Of a DNA stretch of 13,591 bases, positions 6,354 through 13,361 are shown piece after piece. The stretch lies in the NCBI GenBank assembly GCA_045605025.1, contig JAZUPE010000047.1, positions 1-13,591 on the forward strand. The letters are read 5' to 3'. The position numbers were made by a program, and so were the translations under genes. This DNA comes from SIG598 sp045605025 (GTDB taxonomy: Bacteria > Bacillota > Clostridia > Oscillospirales > Acutalibacteraceae). The notes beneath the pieces are model-generated. The model was not told the origin of the DNA. It did no database searches and was given only the letters and a program-made list of their open reading frames with translations. The first letter of the stretch is position 1. The number at the start of each line of letters is the position of its first letter.

Positions 6354-6965
6354 ATGATAGCACTTATTGATTACGGCGCAGGCAACGTGGAAAGCGTTGC
6401 CAAGGCACTGCGTCATCTTGGAAAACCAGTTGAACTGACCTCCGACGCGGTATTTATCCGCAAAGCCGACGCAGTGGTTCTCCCCGGCGTTGGAGCCTTT
6501 GGCGACGCGATCTCTCAGCTGAGAGCCCGCGGCCTTGAGCAGGTGGTTCTGGACAGCGCACGGGATTCTCAGCGTCCGTTTCTTGGAATATGCGTGGGAC
6601 TGCAGATGCTGTTTGATTCCAGCGAGGAATCCCCCGAAGCGGAAGGGCTGAAGCTTATGAGCGGTAAGGTGCTGCGTCTGCCATCGGACGGCGGCCTTAA
6701 GGTTCCTCATATCGGCTGGAATTCCATTGAATACAACGCGGACTGTCCTCTGTTCGCCGGACTGCCGGATCATCCCTATGTTTATTTTGTGCACAGCTAT
6801 TACCTGCACGCCGACGATCCGGCCGTGGTTGCCGCAAAGGCCTTCTACGGAACCGAGATACACGCCGCGGTATGGAATGACAGCTGCTTTGCCACACAGT
6901 TCCACCCGGAAAAGAGCGGTGAGATCGGTCTTTCCATTCTGAACAACTTCTGTGCATTGATATAA
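6354..6965 (+). CDS. hisH: Imidazole glycerol phosphate synthase, glutaminase subunit HisH
   Basis: The protein has 203 residues, normal length for HisH. It is the class I glutamine amidotransferase that passes ammonia to HisF in step five/six of histidine synthesis (PRFAR plus glutamine to imidazole glycerol phosphate and AICAR). Visible are the N-terminal MIALIDYGAGNVESV, the oxyanion-side PGVGAFG, the nucleophile Cys80 in GICVGLQMLF, and the His184-x-Glu186 pair in TQFHPEKSG. The start is placed at ATG 6354 by family conservation. An in-frame TTG at 6345 is better spaced from AGGAAAGG (6333-6340) and would add three residues. hisF follows 11 nt later, so the two subunits are co-translated. 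Other his genes are not in the window. Confidence 0.95.
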   Translation: MIALIDYGAGNVESVAKALRHLGKPVELTSDAVFIRKADAVVLPGVGAFGDAISQLRARGLEQVVLDSARDSQRPFLGICVGLQMLFDSSEESPEAEGLKLMSGKVLRLPSDGGLKVPHIGWNSIEYNADCPLFAGLPDHPYVYFVHSYYLHADDPAVVAAKAFYGTEIHAAVWNDSCFATQFHPEKSGEIGLSILNNFCALI

Positions 6966-6976
6966 CGGAGGACATT

Positions 6977-7735
6977 ATGTACGCTAAGAGAATAATCCCC
7001 TGTCTGGATGTCAAAAACGGACGTGTGGTCAAGGGCGTGAATTTTGTTGAGCTGCGGGACGCCGGTGATCCTGTAGAGTGCGCCGCGGCATATAACGAAC
7101 AGGGAGCAGACGAACTGGTATTTCTTGACATCACCGCTTCTTCCGATGCGCGAAACATTGTTCTGGACATGGTGGAGCAGGTGGCGAAAACTGTTTTTAT
7201 CCCCTTTACCGTTGGCGGCGGCGTGCGTTCCGTTGACGATTTCAGCATGCTGCTCAAGGCCGGTGCTGATAAGGTAGCTATCAATTCCGCCGCGATTCTG
7301 AACCCTCAGGTAATCTCCGAAGCCGCGGAAAAGTTCGGCAGTCAGTGCGTGGTGCTTGCCATCGACGCCCGGCGCAGACCCGATGGCGGCTGGACCGTAT
7401 ACCGCAACGGCGGACGTATTGATATGGGCATAGACGCCGTGGAATGGGCCGTAAAGGGAGTGGAACTGGGTGCAGGCGAGATTCTTCTGACCAGCATGGA
7501 CTGCGACGGCACTAAAAACGGCTACGACATTGAACTCACCAGAGCCATCAGCAGCCGTGTAAGCGTACCGGTTATTGCTTCCGGCGGCGCAGGCAAGCCT
7601 GAGCATTTCCTCGAAGCAGTCACTGATGGAGCCGCCGATGCCGTTCTGGCAGCTTCTCTGTTCCACTTCAACGAACTTCCAATCCCCGTTCTCAAAAGAT
7701 ATCTCGCGGACAACGGCGTAAGCGTCAGACTCTGA
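6977..7735 (+). CDS. hisF: Imidazole glycerol phosphate synthase, cyclase subunit HisF
   Basis: The protein has 252 residues, a full-length (beta-alpha)8 barrel. The catalytic acids are Asp11 (IIPCLDVKNGRVVKG) and Asp130 (VVLAIDARR), and the phosphate-binding loops are VGGGVRS (79-85) and ASGGAGKPEHF. With HisH it forms the cytoplasmic heterodimer that closes the imidazole ring. CGGAGG lies upstream of the ATG with good spacing. The last 11 nt overlap the convergent gene at 7725-8282, and no terminator is visible at this junction, so the two transcripts should run into each other. In many bacteria hisA lies between hisH and hisF; here it does not. Confidence 0.97.
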   Translation: MYAKRIIPCLDVKNGRVVKGVNFVELRDAGDPVECAAAYNEQGADELVFLDITASSDARNIVLDMVEQVAKTVFIPFTVGGGVRSVDDFSMLLKAGADKVAINSAAILNPQVISEAAEKFGSQCVVLAIDARRRPDGGWTVYRNGGRIDMGIDAVEWAVKGVELGAGEILLTSMDCDGTKNGYDIELTRAISSRVSVPVIASGGAGKPEHFLEAVTDGAADAVLAASLFHFNELPIPVLKRYLADNGVSVRL

Positions 7736-8282
7736 GCTGACCGCTGTCTATATTGATTGTTCCCGCTGACATATCGCAGCCGCACACGGCGGCAGTTCCC
7801 GCTGCCAACAGAGCTGATCGCATATCGCAGCCATTAATCGTAACCGCAAACTCAAGGGGTTCAGTCCACGCGCCTGAGACAGTGGGAATTTTGCGCTGAG
7901 CACACAAAATAACCCGATCTCCGGAGGCGCTGGAGAGTGTGACCGTGTCTCGCACTCCTGTGCCGCACACAACCACCGGATTGACACGATCCTTCATCAG
8001 GCGTGTCATGCGACGGTTGTCCGCACCGGTCACCACTATCGTATCTCCGCTCAACTCAAGACTGCGTGGAACATTCTGGTCAGCAAGAAGCAGGACGGAA
8101 CAAGGAAGCATCATGCGTTCAAGCCGTTCTGTTGCCACAACGGAATATTTGACGGCACCGCTTCCCGTCTCAGCAAGCAAATGGCGCAGCGATATCCGCA
8201 CCGCTCCGTACCGGCTCAGAACTGCCGAAACAAGGCGTGCCATTTTTTCCGGCTTCTGTCCGCAGACAACAACTGTAATCAA
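7725..8282 (-). CDS. Hypothetical protein resembling part of a Mur-ligase central domain
   Basis: The protein has 185 residues and starts with TTG at 8282, which has GAGGGTG 7 nt upstream. I cannot name the family. The order of elements recalls the central ATPase domain of Mur ligases: an opening VVVCGQKPEKMARLVSAVL in the place of the P-loop strand and helix but without GKT/GKS, a strand IVVTGADNRRM, a segment NPVVVCGTGVRDTVTLSS like the region after the Mur ADR-type loop, and INGCDMRSALLAAGTAAVCG like the conserved GxHNxxNALAAxAAA helix. The Walker Lys is absent, so ATP-driven ligation is unlikely. It may be a degenerate or regulatory derivative. It is convergent with hisF (11-nt overlap) and divergent from gpsA. 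The resemblance is inference from motifs only. Confidence 0.65.
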   Translation of the reverse strand: MITVVVCGQKPEKMARLVSAVLSRYGAVRISLRHLLAETGSGAVKYSVVATERLERMMLPCSVLLLADQNVPRSLELSGDTIVVTGADNRRMTRLMKDRVNPVVVCGTGVRDTVTLSSASGDRVILCAQRKIPTVSGAWTEPLEFAVTINGCDMRSALLAAGTAAVCGCDMSAGTINIDSGQLRV

Positions 8283-8426
8283 TTATCCACACCCTCATTA
8301 TCCGGTCCGAAGCCGGCTTTGCGTCTTTGCACTGATATTATTCCGTGACAAAGGCTGTTTATTCCGCAGTTTCCGCACCGCAATGAGTATTTTTTCACAT
8401 TATATTTATACACGGAGGAAAACAAT

Positions 8427-9431
8427 ATGAAGGTTACCGTGCTGGGCACCGGCAGCTGGGGCACCGCCCTTGCTCTGGTACTTGCCGACAACGGCAATGA
8501 GGTTCGTATGTACGGCGTTGACCACACCGAGATCGACGATATCAACAAGCGCCACACTAACAACCGCTATTTCCACGGCGTTGTCATTCCCGAAAGCATC
8601 ACTGCCAGTGCCGATGTGCGCGATGCCGCGGAAGGCTGCGAACTGCTTCTCATCACAGTACCCACCAGATTTGTTGCTACCGCTCTCAACGATGTCAAAC
8701 CCTACATCAAACCGGGCACCATCGTTGTCAACGCCAGCAAGGGCTTTGATCCTGCCACCAACAACCGCATGAGCGACACGGTGCGTGCAGCGCTGGGCGA
8801 CTGCGGTATCCGTCCTGTGGTGTCCATCATCGGCCCCAGCCACGCTGAGGAAGTTGTGCGCCGCAAGCTGACAGCAATCTGCGCTGTATCCCTTGACCAC
8901 GACGCCGCCGAACTGGTTCAGCGCGTGTTCTCCAACAACTATATGCGCCTGTACATCAACTCCGACGAGATCGGTGCAGAGTACGGCGTTGCCATGAAGA
9001 ATGTCATCGCCCTTGCATCCGGCATGATGGCAGGACAGGGCTACGGTGACAACGGACGCGCGGCACTGGTCACCCGCGGTATTGCCGAGATGATCCGCTA
9101 CGGCGTATCAAAGGGCGGACGCAAGGAAACCTATATCGGTCTGACCGGCGTGGGCGATCTGGTGGTCACCTGCTTCAGCGAACATTCCCGCAACTATCAG
9201 GCAGGTCTGATAATCGGTCAGGACGACTGTGCAGAAAACTTCTTCCGGGACAACAAAAAAACCGTTGAGGGCATTTACAGCTGTCAGGTCATCTATGAGG
9301 ATGTAATGGCAAACTGTGATTTTGAGATGCCCATTATAGGGAGCGTGTACGACGTTCTTTTCCGCGGCAAGCGCCCCTCCGAGGCTATTGCCGAACTTAT
9401 GAACCGTCCGCTGACCGGCGAGGAATTCTGA
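8427..9431 (+). CDS. gpsA: NAD(P)-dependent glycerol-3-phosphate dehydrogenase
   Basis: The protein has 334 residues, full length. It reduces dihydroxyacetone phosphate to sn-glycerol-3-phosphate, the backbone for membrane phospholipids, in the cytoplasm. The Rossmann motif GTGSWG is at residues 7-12, NASKGFD at 102-108 and GPSHAEEV at 136-143; the catalytic Lys191 lies in GVAMKNVIALASG, and substrate-binding Arg255-Asn256 in SRNYQAG. CGGAGG lies upstream of the ATG. The 144-nt divergent spacer with the leftward gene at 8282 must hold its promoter, but I cannot pick convincing -35/-10 boxes. A strong hairpin follows at 9458-9501, so it seems monocistronic. Confidence 0.97.
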   Translation: MKVTVLGTGSWGTALALVLADNGNEVRMYGVDHTEIDDINKRHTNNRYFHGVVIPESITASADVRDAAEGCELLLITVPTRFVATALNDVKPYIKPGTIVVNASKGFDPATNNRMSDTVRAALGDCGIRPVVSIIGPSHAEEVVRRKLTAICAVSLDHDAAELVQRVFSNNYMRLYINSDEIGAEYGVAMKNVIALASGMMAGQGYGDNGRAALVTRGIAEMIRYGVSKGGRKETYIGLTGVGDLVVTCFSEHSRNYQAGLIIGQDDCAENFFRDNKKTVEGIYSCQVIYEDVMANCDFEMPIIGSVYDVLFRGKRPSEAIAELMNRPLTGEEF

Positions 9432-9448
9432 CATAATCTAATCTTCAG

Positions 9449-9501
9449 AAAAACAGCCTGCCGCAGTGTATGTCCTGATATTCGGACACACACTGCGGCA
9501 G
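9449..9501. terminator. Long hairpin after gpsA, possibly bidirectional
   Basis: Two 18-nt arms (9458-9475 and 9484-9501) pair with one A-C mismatch over an 8-nt loop (TGATATTC). On the plus strand only CTCTTGCATTTT follows, a poor T tract. On the minus strand GCTG and five T follow (A5 at 9449-9453), so it is the better terminator for leftward transcription coming from the methyltransferase gene. Confidence 0.75.
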
Positions 9502-9504
9502 CTC

Positions 9505-9533
9505 TTGCATTTTGAAATAATTTCTGTTATAAT
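9505..9533 (+). promoter_or_regulatory. Promoter for the 66-residue protein gene
   Basis: TTGCAT (9505-9510), 17-nt spacer, TATAAT (9528-9533) with an extended TGT directly before it. The start is expected near 9540, about 45 nt before the ATG. The -35 lies only 3 nt past the gpsA hairpin. Confidence 0.8.
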
Positions 9534-9584
9534 GTTATATGTAAACCAAAGGTAATTCTTCCTCATACACGAAAGGAGAAAGCT

Positions 9585-9785
9585 ATGGAAAAATTCGTAC
9601 CCTTTGAGAAGCTGTCCAAAAAGCAGAAAAAAGAGCTAAACGCTCAGAGACGCAAGACCTGGGGCGAGCTCAGTCCCGTAACCCGCAAGCCGGAAAATCC
9701 CAAGGCATACAATCGCAGGAAGGCACAGAAGTGGAGTGATGACCACGGTTCTGTGCCTTCCTGTATTTTTGATGATTTACTTTGA
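9585..9785 (+). CDS. Small basic hypothetical protein
   Basis: The protein has 66 residues, strongly basic and Lys/Arg-rich in the first 50 (KLSKKQKKELNAQRRKTWGE, then PENPKAYNRRKAQKW), then an acidic/neutral tail. No transmembrane segment or signal. I believe small clostridial proteins with this NPKAYNRKKAQKW pattern exist and are unnamed; nucleic-acid or ribosome association is only a guess from charge. AAAGGAG is placed 6 nt before the ATG and a consensus promoter lies upstream, so expression is well supported. The last third of the frame doubles as a transcription terminator (9716-9770), and the stop overlaps the end of the convergent methyltransferase gene by 9 nt. Confidence 0.8.
   Translation: MEKFVPFEKLSKKQKKELNAQRRKTWGELSPVTRKPENPKAYNRRKAQKWSDDHGSVPSCIFDDLL
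9716..9770 (+). terminator. Terminator hairpin embedded in the 66-residue protein's coding sequence
   Basis: Perfect 15-bp arms (CAGGAAGGCACAGAA at 9716-9730, TTCTGTGCCTTCCTG at 9749-9763) enclose a second 4-bp stem (GTGG 9731-9734 with CCAC 9743-9746, 8-nt loop, 2-nt bulge). TATTTTT follows directly. It ends 13 nt before the stop codon. No T run exists on the other strand, so it is directed rightward. Confidence 0.8.
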
Positions 9786-10589
9786 CGCGTATTCGTACAT
9801 GCGATACATCTTCTTTGCGATACCGCCGGCAAACAGCTTTCTGAATATAGCTTTCTCAATACCCCTTAGCTGAGCTATCATCGGCTGCGGGGTCATTTCA
9901 TGCTCTGACACAAATTGCAGTCCGGTATCCTGTGTGAGTACCATGGGGTCATCGATGCCGTACACCTGTATGACGCCCACATCGTTGATGGGATTTTTGT
10001 ATTTTGTCGCCTTGACAGCGGCTGTGGTGTAGCAATCCATCAGAACGCTGACATTTGCGAATTTTCCGCTGAACGCTTTGAGGAGCGCACATAGTTCATC
10101 TGTTTTCACATACATGCATACGCCTTCCATGACTATGACGGCGTTTTCATATCCCGGAAGCTGCTCCAGCCACTGAAGTTCACAGGCGTTGGAGCCGATC
10201 ATGTGGTATTCATCGGTCTCAGCATAATGACGGCGGCGCTCGTCGATAACCTCCGGAAAGTCCACATCATACCACTGATGTCCGCTTGTTCCAACGCGCT
10301 CCACGCGGCTGTCAAGACCGCAGCCGATGTGCAGCACCACGGCATTATTGCTCGCAGACAATTTCTCCCGCAGCCAGTTATCGTAGACCGCGGCGCGCAT
10401 GGTCATGTAATAAGCCAGCCATTTGGATTTTGATTTACCCTTGAGGGGAACATCCTTCCCTTCGTCAGCCCAGATCAATTCGGCTTTTTTATCGCTGAGG
10501 ATGATTCCCTTGCGGCTGACAAAGGCTTTGCCGTAGAGGGGGATATACAGGGTTCTGTTAACTCCGGTCAAAATATTTCTTGCCTCCAT
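9777..10589 (-). CDS. SAM-dependent O-methyltransferase, TcmP/LCMT family
   Basis: The protein has 270 residues and the leucine-carboxyl-methyltransferase-like fold shared by TcmP-type O-methyltransferases: motif I VVLHIGCGLDSRVER (84-98) for SAM binding, WYDVDFPEVIDERR (106-119) with the acidic ribose-binding Asp110, and VIVMEGVCMYV (151-161), the usual post-motif strand and loop. Members methylate carboxyl or hydroxyl groups of small molecules or proteins; the substrate is not evident here. It lies 11 nt after the acidic-protein gene, on the same strand. The only GGAGG overlaps the ATG at 10589 itself, so either initiation is by translational coupling or the true start is TTG 10571 (11 nt past that GGAGG), removing six residues. 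The 3' end overlaps the convergent small gene by 9 nt. Confidence 0.9.
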   Translation of the reverse strand: MEARNILTGVNRTLYIPLYGKAFVSRKGIILSDKKAELIWADEGKDVPLKGKSKSKWLAYYMTMRAAVYDNWLREKLSASNNAVVLHIGCGLDSRVERVGTSGHQWYDVDFPEVIDERRRHYAETDEYHMIGSNACELQWLEQLPGYENAVIVMEGVCMYVKTDELCALLKAFSGKFANVSVLMDCYTTAAVKATKYKNPINDVGVIQVYGIDDPMVLTQDTGLQFVSEHEMTPQPMIAQLRGIEKAIFRKLFAGGIAKKMYRMYEYASK

Positions 10590-10600
10590 TGCATAAATTA

Positions 10601-11095
10601 TCAGCCTGCAAGTCCGTTGACGCCGAAGGTGCCGTCTGCTTCGAGATAGGCTTCGATGGTATGTCCGGCAAAATAATCCACGGAAAAATTAATAAACAAA
10701 TCCAGCGTGATGTCGTCCATAGCATCACAATAAACGGTTACGCCCTCAACAGACAGATCCTCGTACAGCTCCCCGGGTCCCAGTGGCAGACGAACCTTTT
10801 CGCCATCGTTGGTCAGGTAGTATTCACCGTCATCGTCCTCCTCGGGATCGATGGAAGTGACCCATTCCTCGACGAGCTCCACGATATCAATTTCGTCATC
10901 GCGGAGAGCGCGGAACAGATCTTCCTTGCCGCTATCAAGACGGCGAAGCTTGACGTTGATTGCAGGCAGATATTTTTCAATGTCAGCGCCGGGCACGGAA
11001 ATGTCGATATAGATGTTAGCCTTATTACCCCAGATTTCGCAGAAGGCTTCGTATTCGTGATCGGAGATTTTGCCGATGTCGTTGATGGTGAGCAT
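10601..11095 (-). CDS. Acidic protein of unknown function, DUF2262/DUF2004-like tail
   Basis: The protein has 164 residues, highly acidic, no signal or membrane segment, so probably cytoplasmic. An acidic stretch with EEDDDGEYYL is central. The C-terminal part (LFINFSVDYFAGHTIEAYLEADGTF, about 132-156) recalls DUF2262 or DUF2004 proteins, in which a DYF-GH-I pattern recurs; the assignment is from memory and tentative. The ATG at 11095 has AGAGGA upstream. It is the first gene of a two-gene leftward unit with the methyltransferase (11-nt gap), expressed from the promoter at 11132-11160. No catalytic motif is visible; it may be a partner or a substrate of the methyltransferase, which is inference from adjacency only. 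Confidence 0.8.
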   Translation of the reverse strand: MLTINDIGKISDHEYEAFCEIWGNKANIYIDISVPGADIEKYLPAINVKLRRLDSGKEDLFRALRDDEIDIVELVEEWVTSIDPEEDDDGEYYLTNDGEKVRLPLGPGELYEDLSVEGVTVYCDAMDDITLDLFINFSVDYFAGHTIEAYLEADGTFGVNGLAG

Positions 11096-11131
11096 ATCTA
11101 TTCCTCTTTCCCTCCGGATAATTACGTTTTC

Positions 11132-11160
11132 ATTGTAGCACAGAACACACAGGCGTACAA
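11132..11160 (-). promoter_or_regulatory. Promoter for the acidic protein-methyltransferase unit
   Basis: On the minus strand TTGTAC (11155-11160), 17-nt spacer, TACAAT (11132-11137) with an extended TGC before the -10. It lies immediately downstream of the tsf terminator, so this unit is separate from rpsB-tsf. Confidence 0.75.
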
Positions 11161-11163
11161 GGC

Positions 11164-11209
11164 AAAAATGTTAAAGCCGCTTTCGATGCCTGAACACCGA
11201 AAGCGGCTT
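11164..11209 (-). terminator. Intrinsic terminator of the rpsB-tsf operon
   Basis: Perfect 12-bp stem (AAGCCGCTTTCG at 11174-11185 with CGAAAGCGGCTT at 11198-11209), 12-nt loop. On the minus strand TAACA and five T follow. It lies 23 nt past the tsf stop codon. Confidence 0.85.
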
Positions 11210-11232
11210 GATTTAGTTATCTCAATTAAGGA

Positions 11233-12414
11233 TTAGAGATTGGCCCATGCGCCCTTGACAGCGGCGACATAGAGAGCGTTGGCGCCCAGCTTGGCAGCCA
11301 GCTTCTCGATGGCGGCGTTGACAGCGTCAGCACCCAGAGCCTTGAGCTTCTGGCCGACAGCAACGATAGCGTCGGTGTTAGCGCAGCAGGTCAGCAGAGC
11401 GGCGAGAACGTCGATGACAGCCTCGTCGACAGAGTAGTCAGCAGCGGCGGCAGGAGCAGCAGCCTCGGCAGCGGGAGCCTCAGCAGGAGTGCCAGCCATT
11501 GCAGCAACCTCAGCAGCGAAATCGTCTTCGCGCTTCTGGATGCCTTCGCCCTTCTCGAAGCGGACGAACTTGACGACGGTGATGTCGGCGCCCAGCTCAC
11601 GGCCAACCTTATCGGTGTAGTCCTGAACGGACATGCTGTTGTCCTTGACGAAGGTCTGGTTGAGCAGGCAGATTTCCTCGTAGTACTTGCTCATCTTGCC
11701 CATAACGATCTTCTCGAGGATGTTGGCGGGCTTGTTGGAGTTCTTGGGATCGTTGCGGAGCTGCTCGATCTGGATGGCCTTCTCCTTCTCGATCTCAGAC
11801 TCGGGAACCTCGGTAGGATCGAGGTAAGCGGGGTTGACAGCAGCGATCTGCATGGCGACGTCCTTGGCATAGGTCTTGAAGCCTTCGGTAGCTGCGGTCT
11901 CGGCGTCGGTCTCGAACTGAACGAGAACACCGATCTTGCCGCCGCCGTGGACGTAAGAAGTGGTGACGCCTTCGTAGCGCTCGAAGCGACGGATGGTCAT
12001 GTTCTCACCGATGGTGAGGACCTTGTCGGTCAGGGTAGCAGCGACAGTCTGGTCGCCGCCGCTGATGATGCACTCGGACAGAGCGGCGACATCGGCGGGA
12101 GCCTTCTCGGCAACAGTCTTGGCGCAATCGTCAACGAACTTGACGAAGTCAGCGTTCTTGGCAACGAAGTCGGTCTCGGCGTTAACTTCGATAACAACGC
12201 CGCAGTTGTTGGCTTCGTCAACATAAGCCTGAACCAGACCCTCGGCGGCAATTCTGCCGGCCTTCTTGGCCTGCTTGGCAAGACCCTTCTCACGAAGAAT
12301 CTCTATTGCTCTTTCCATATCACCGTCGGCATCAGCAAGAGCCTTCTTGCAATCCATCATGCCGCAGTTGGTTCTCTCACGCAGGGTCTTTACATCTTGT
12401 GCAGTGAATGCCAT
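11233..12414 (-). CDS. tsf: Translation elongation factor Ts with C-terminal extension
   Basis: The protein has 393 residues. EF-Ts is the guanine-nucleotide exchange factor that recycles EF-Tu. The N-terminal UBA-like part carries LRERTNCGMMDCKKAL (11-26) and the EF-Tu-contacting ETDFVAKN is at 80-87. The canonical fold ends near FVRFEKGEGIQKREDDFAAEV (283-303). Typical EF-Ts proteins of this group are about 290-310 residues, so about 85 residues are extra: an Ala/Pro/Glu linker (309-325) and then a predicted helical module (about 326-393, with Cys343-Cys344, ending KGAWANL) that I do not recognise. Codon use in the extension matches the highly biased body, so it is not a recent insertion or a frameshift artefact by appearance. 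AGGAGG precedes the ATG. It lies 36 nt after rpsB, in the conserved order. Confidence 0.97.
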   Translation of the reverse strand: MAFTAQDVKTLRERTNCGMMDCKKALADADGDMERAIEILREKGLAKQAKKAGRIAAEGLVQAYVDEANNCGVVIEVNAETDFVAKNADFVKFVDDCAKTVAEKAPADVAALSECIISGGDQTVAATLTDKVLTIGENMTIRRFERYEGVTTSYVHGGGKIGVLVQFETDAETAATEGFKTYAKDVAMQIAAVNPAYLDPTEVPESEIEKEKAIQIEQLRNDPKNSNKPANILEKIVMGKMSKYYEEICLLNQTFVKDNSMSVQDYTDKVGRELGADITVVKFVRFEKGEGIQKREDDFAAEVAAMAGTPAEAPAAEAAAPAAAADYSVDEAVIDVLAALLTCCANTDAIVAVGQKLKALGADAVNAAIEKLAAKLGANALYVAAVKGAWANL

Positions 12415-12450
12415 TATATATTCCTCCTGTGTTTTCGTTATTAAGAAAAA

Positions 12451-13209
12451 TTACTCAGCGGTAGGAGCAGACAGATCCTCGGTCTCGTTCTCCTTGACAG
12501 CAGCCTCGTCGGCAGCGGCGGAATCGTCGCCCTGACGGCCTTCCAGAATGGCGTTGGCCATGGTGGAGGAGATGAGCTTGACGGCACGGATGGCGTCGTC
12601 GTTGCCGGGGATGACGTAATCGATATCGTCAGGATCGCAGTTGGTGTCGACGATGGCGACAACGGGGATGCCGAGCTTCTTGGCTTCGGCAACAGCGATC
12701 TTTTCTTTTCTGGGGTCAACGATGAAGAGAGCGCCGGGCAGTCTCTTCATTTCGGCGATACCGCCGAGGAACTTCTGGAGCTTTTCAACCTCGAGGTTGA
12801 GCTTGATGACTTCCTTCTTGGGGAGCAGATCGAAGGTGCCGTCGGTGGACATCTTGTTGATCTGGTACAGACGCTCGATTCTTCTGCGGATGGTGGTGAA
12901 GTTGGTGAGCATGCCGCCCAGCCAGCGAGCGTTTACGAAGTAAGCACCGGCACGCAGAGCCTCTTCCTTGATGGACTCCTGAGCCTGCTTCTTGGTGCCG
13001 ACAAACAGAACAGACTTGCCCTGCTCGGAGACGGACTTGACGAAGTTGTAAGCCTCCTCCAGCTTGCGGACGGTCTTCTGCAGGTCGATGATGTAGATGC
13101 CGTTACGCTCTGCATAGATGTACTCGGCCATCTTGGGGTTCCAGCGTCTGGTCTGGTGACCGAAGTGTACGCCGGCTTCGAGCAACTGTTTCATGGATAC
13201 TACTGCCAT
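12451..13209 (-). CDS. rpsB: 30S ribosomal protein S2
   Basis: The protein has 252 residues, normal length. The start ATG 13209 (MAVVSMKQLLEAGVHFGHQ) is fixed by GGAGG 10 nt upstream and by family alignment. An upstream in-frame ATG at 13365 precedes the promoter -10 and is rejected. Visible S2 signatures: HFGHQTRRWNPKM, YIYAERNGIYIIDLQKT, NARWLGGMLTNF, GALFIVDPRKE and GIPVVAIVDTNCDPD. The C-terminal 25 residues are an acidic, low-complexity tail. It is the first gene of the rpsB-tsf operon, incorporated in the small ribosomal subunit. The leader contains a duplicated SD block, and a strong promoter lies 124 nt upstream. Confidence 0.98.
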   Translation of the reverse strand: MAVVSMKQLLEAGVHFGHQTRRWNPKMAEYIYAERNGIYIIDLQKTVRKLEEAYNFVKSVSEQGKSVLFVGTKKQAQESIKEEALRAGAYFVNARWLGGMLTNFTTIRRRIERLYQINKMSTDGTFDLLPKKEVIKLNLEVEKLQKFLGGIAEMKRLPGALFIVDPRKEKIAVAEAKKLGIPVVAIVDTNCDPDDIDYVIPGNDDAIRAVKLISSTMANAILEGRQGDDSAAADEAAVKENETEDLSAPTAE

Positions 13210-13212
13210 TTC

Positions 13213-13242
13213 TAATTTCCTCCGTTTGGTTAATTTCCTCCG
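13213..13242 (-). promoter_or_regulatory. Duplicated Shine-Dalgarno block before rpsB
   Basis: On the minus strand the 12-mer CGGAGGAAATTA occurs twice, at 13231-13242 and 13213-13224, 18 nt apart. Only the proximal copy is correctly spaced for ATG 13209. The distal one could be a standby ribosome site or part of leader regulation. Two small hairpins lie upstream in the leader: CGGGA/TCCCG at about 13279-13293 and CGCTG/CAGCG at about 13248-13262. Confidence 0.6.
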
Positions 13243-13332
13243 CCGCGCGCTGACAGACAGCGAGCCGATTTTTGCGGCGGGATACTTTCCCGACCCCGCG
13301 AAAAAACGCACGGCGTGTGAATTGGCTTTAGT

Positions 13333-13361
13333 ATTATAGCACAGGGCATATGGCTTGGCAA
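13333..13361 (-). promoter_or_regulatory. Promoter of the rpsB-tsf operon
   Basis: On the minus strand TTGCCA (13356-13361), 17-nt spacer, TATAAT (13333-13338) with an extended TGC before the -10. The start is expected near 13326, giving a leader of about 117 nt. Confidence 0.85.

Noticed and set aside
9540..9556. Second WalR-like site (TGTAAA-N5-GGTAAT)
   Set aside because: It has one mismatch, lies downstream of the -10 of the small-gene promoter, and the gene is not wall-related; probably chance.
11947..12444. Rightward open frame opposite tsf
   Set aside because: It mirrors the strongly biased codons of tsf; the product is low complexity and resembles no protein.
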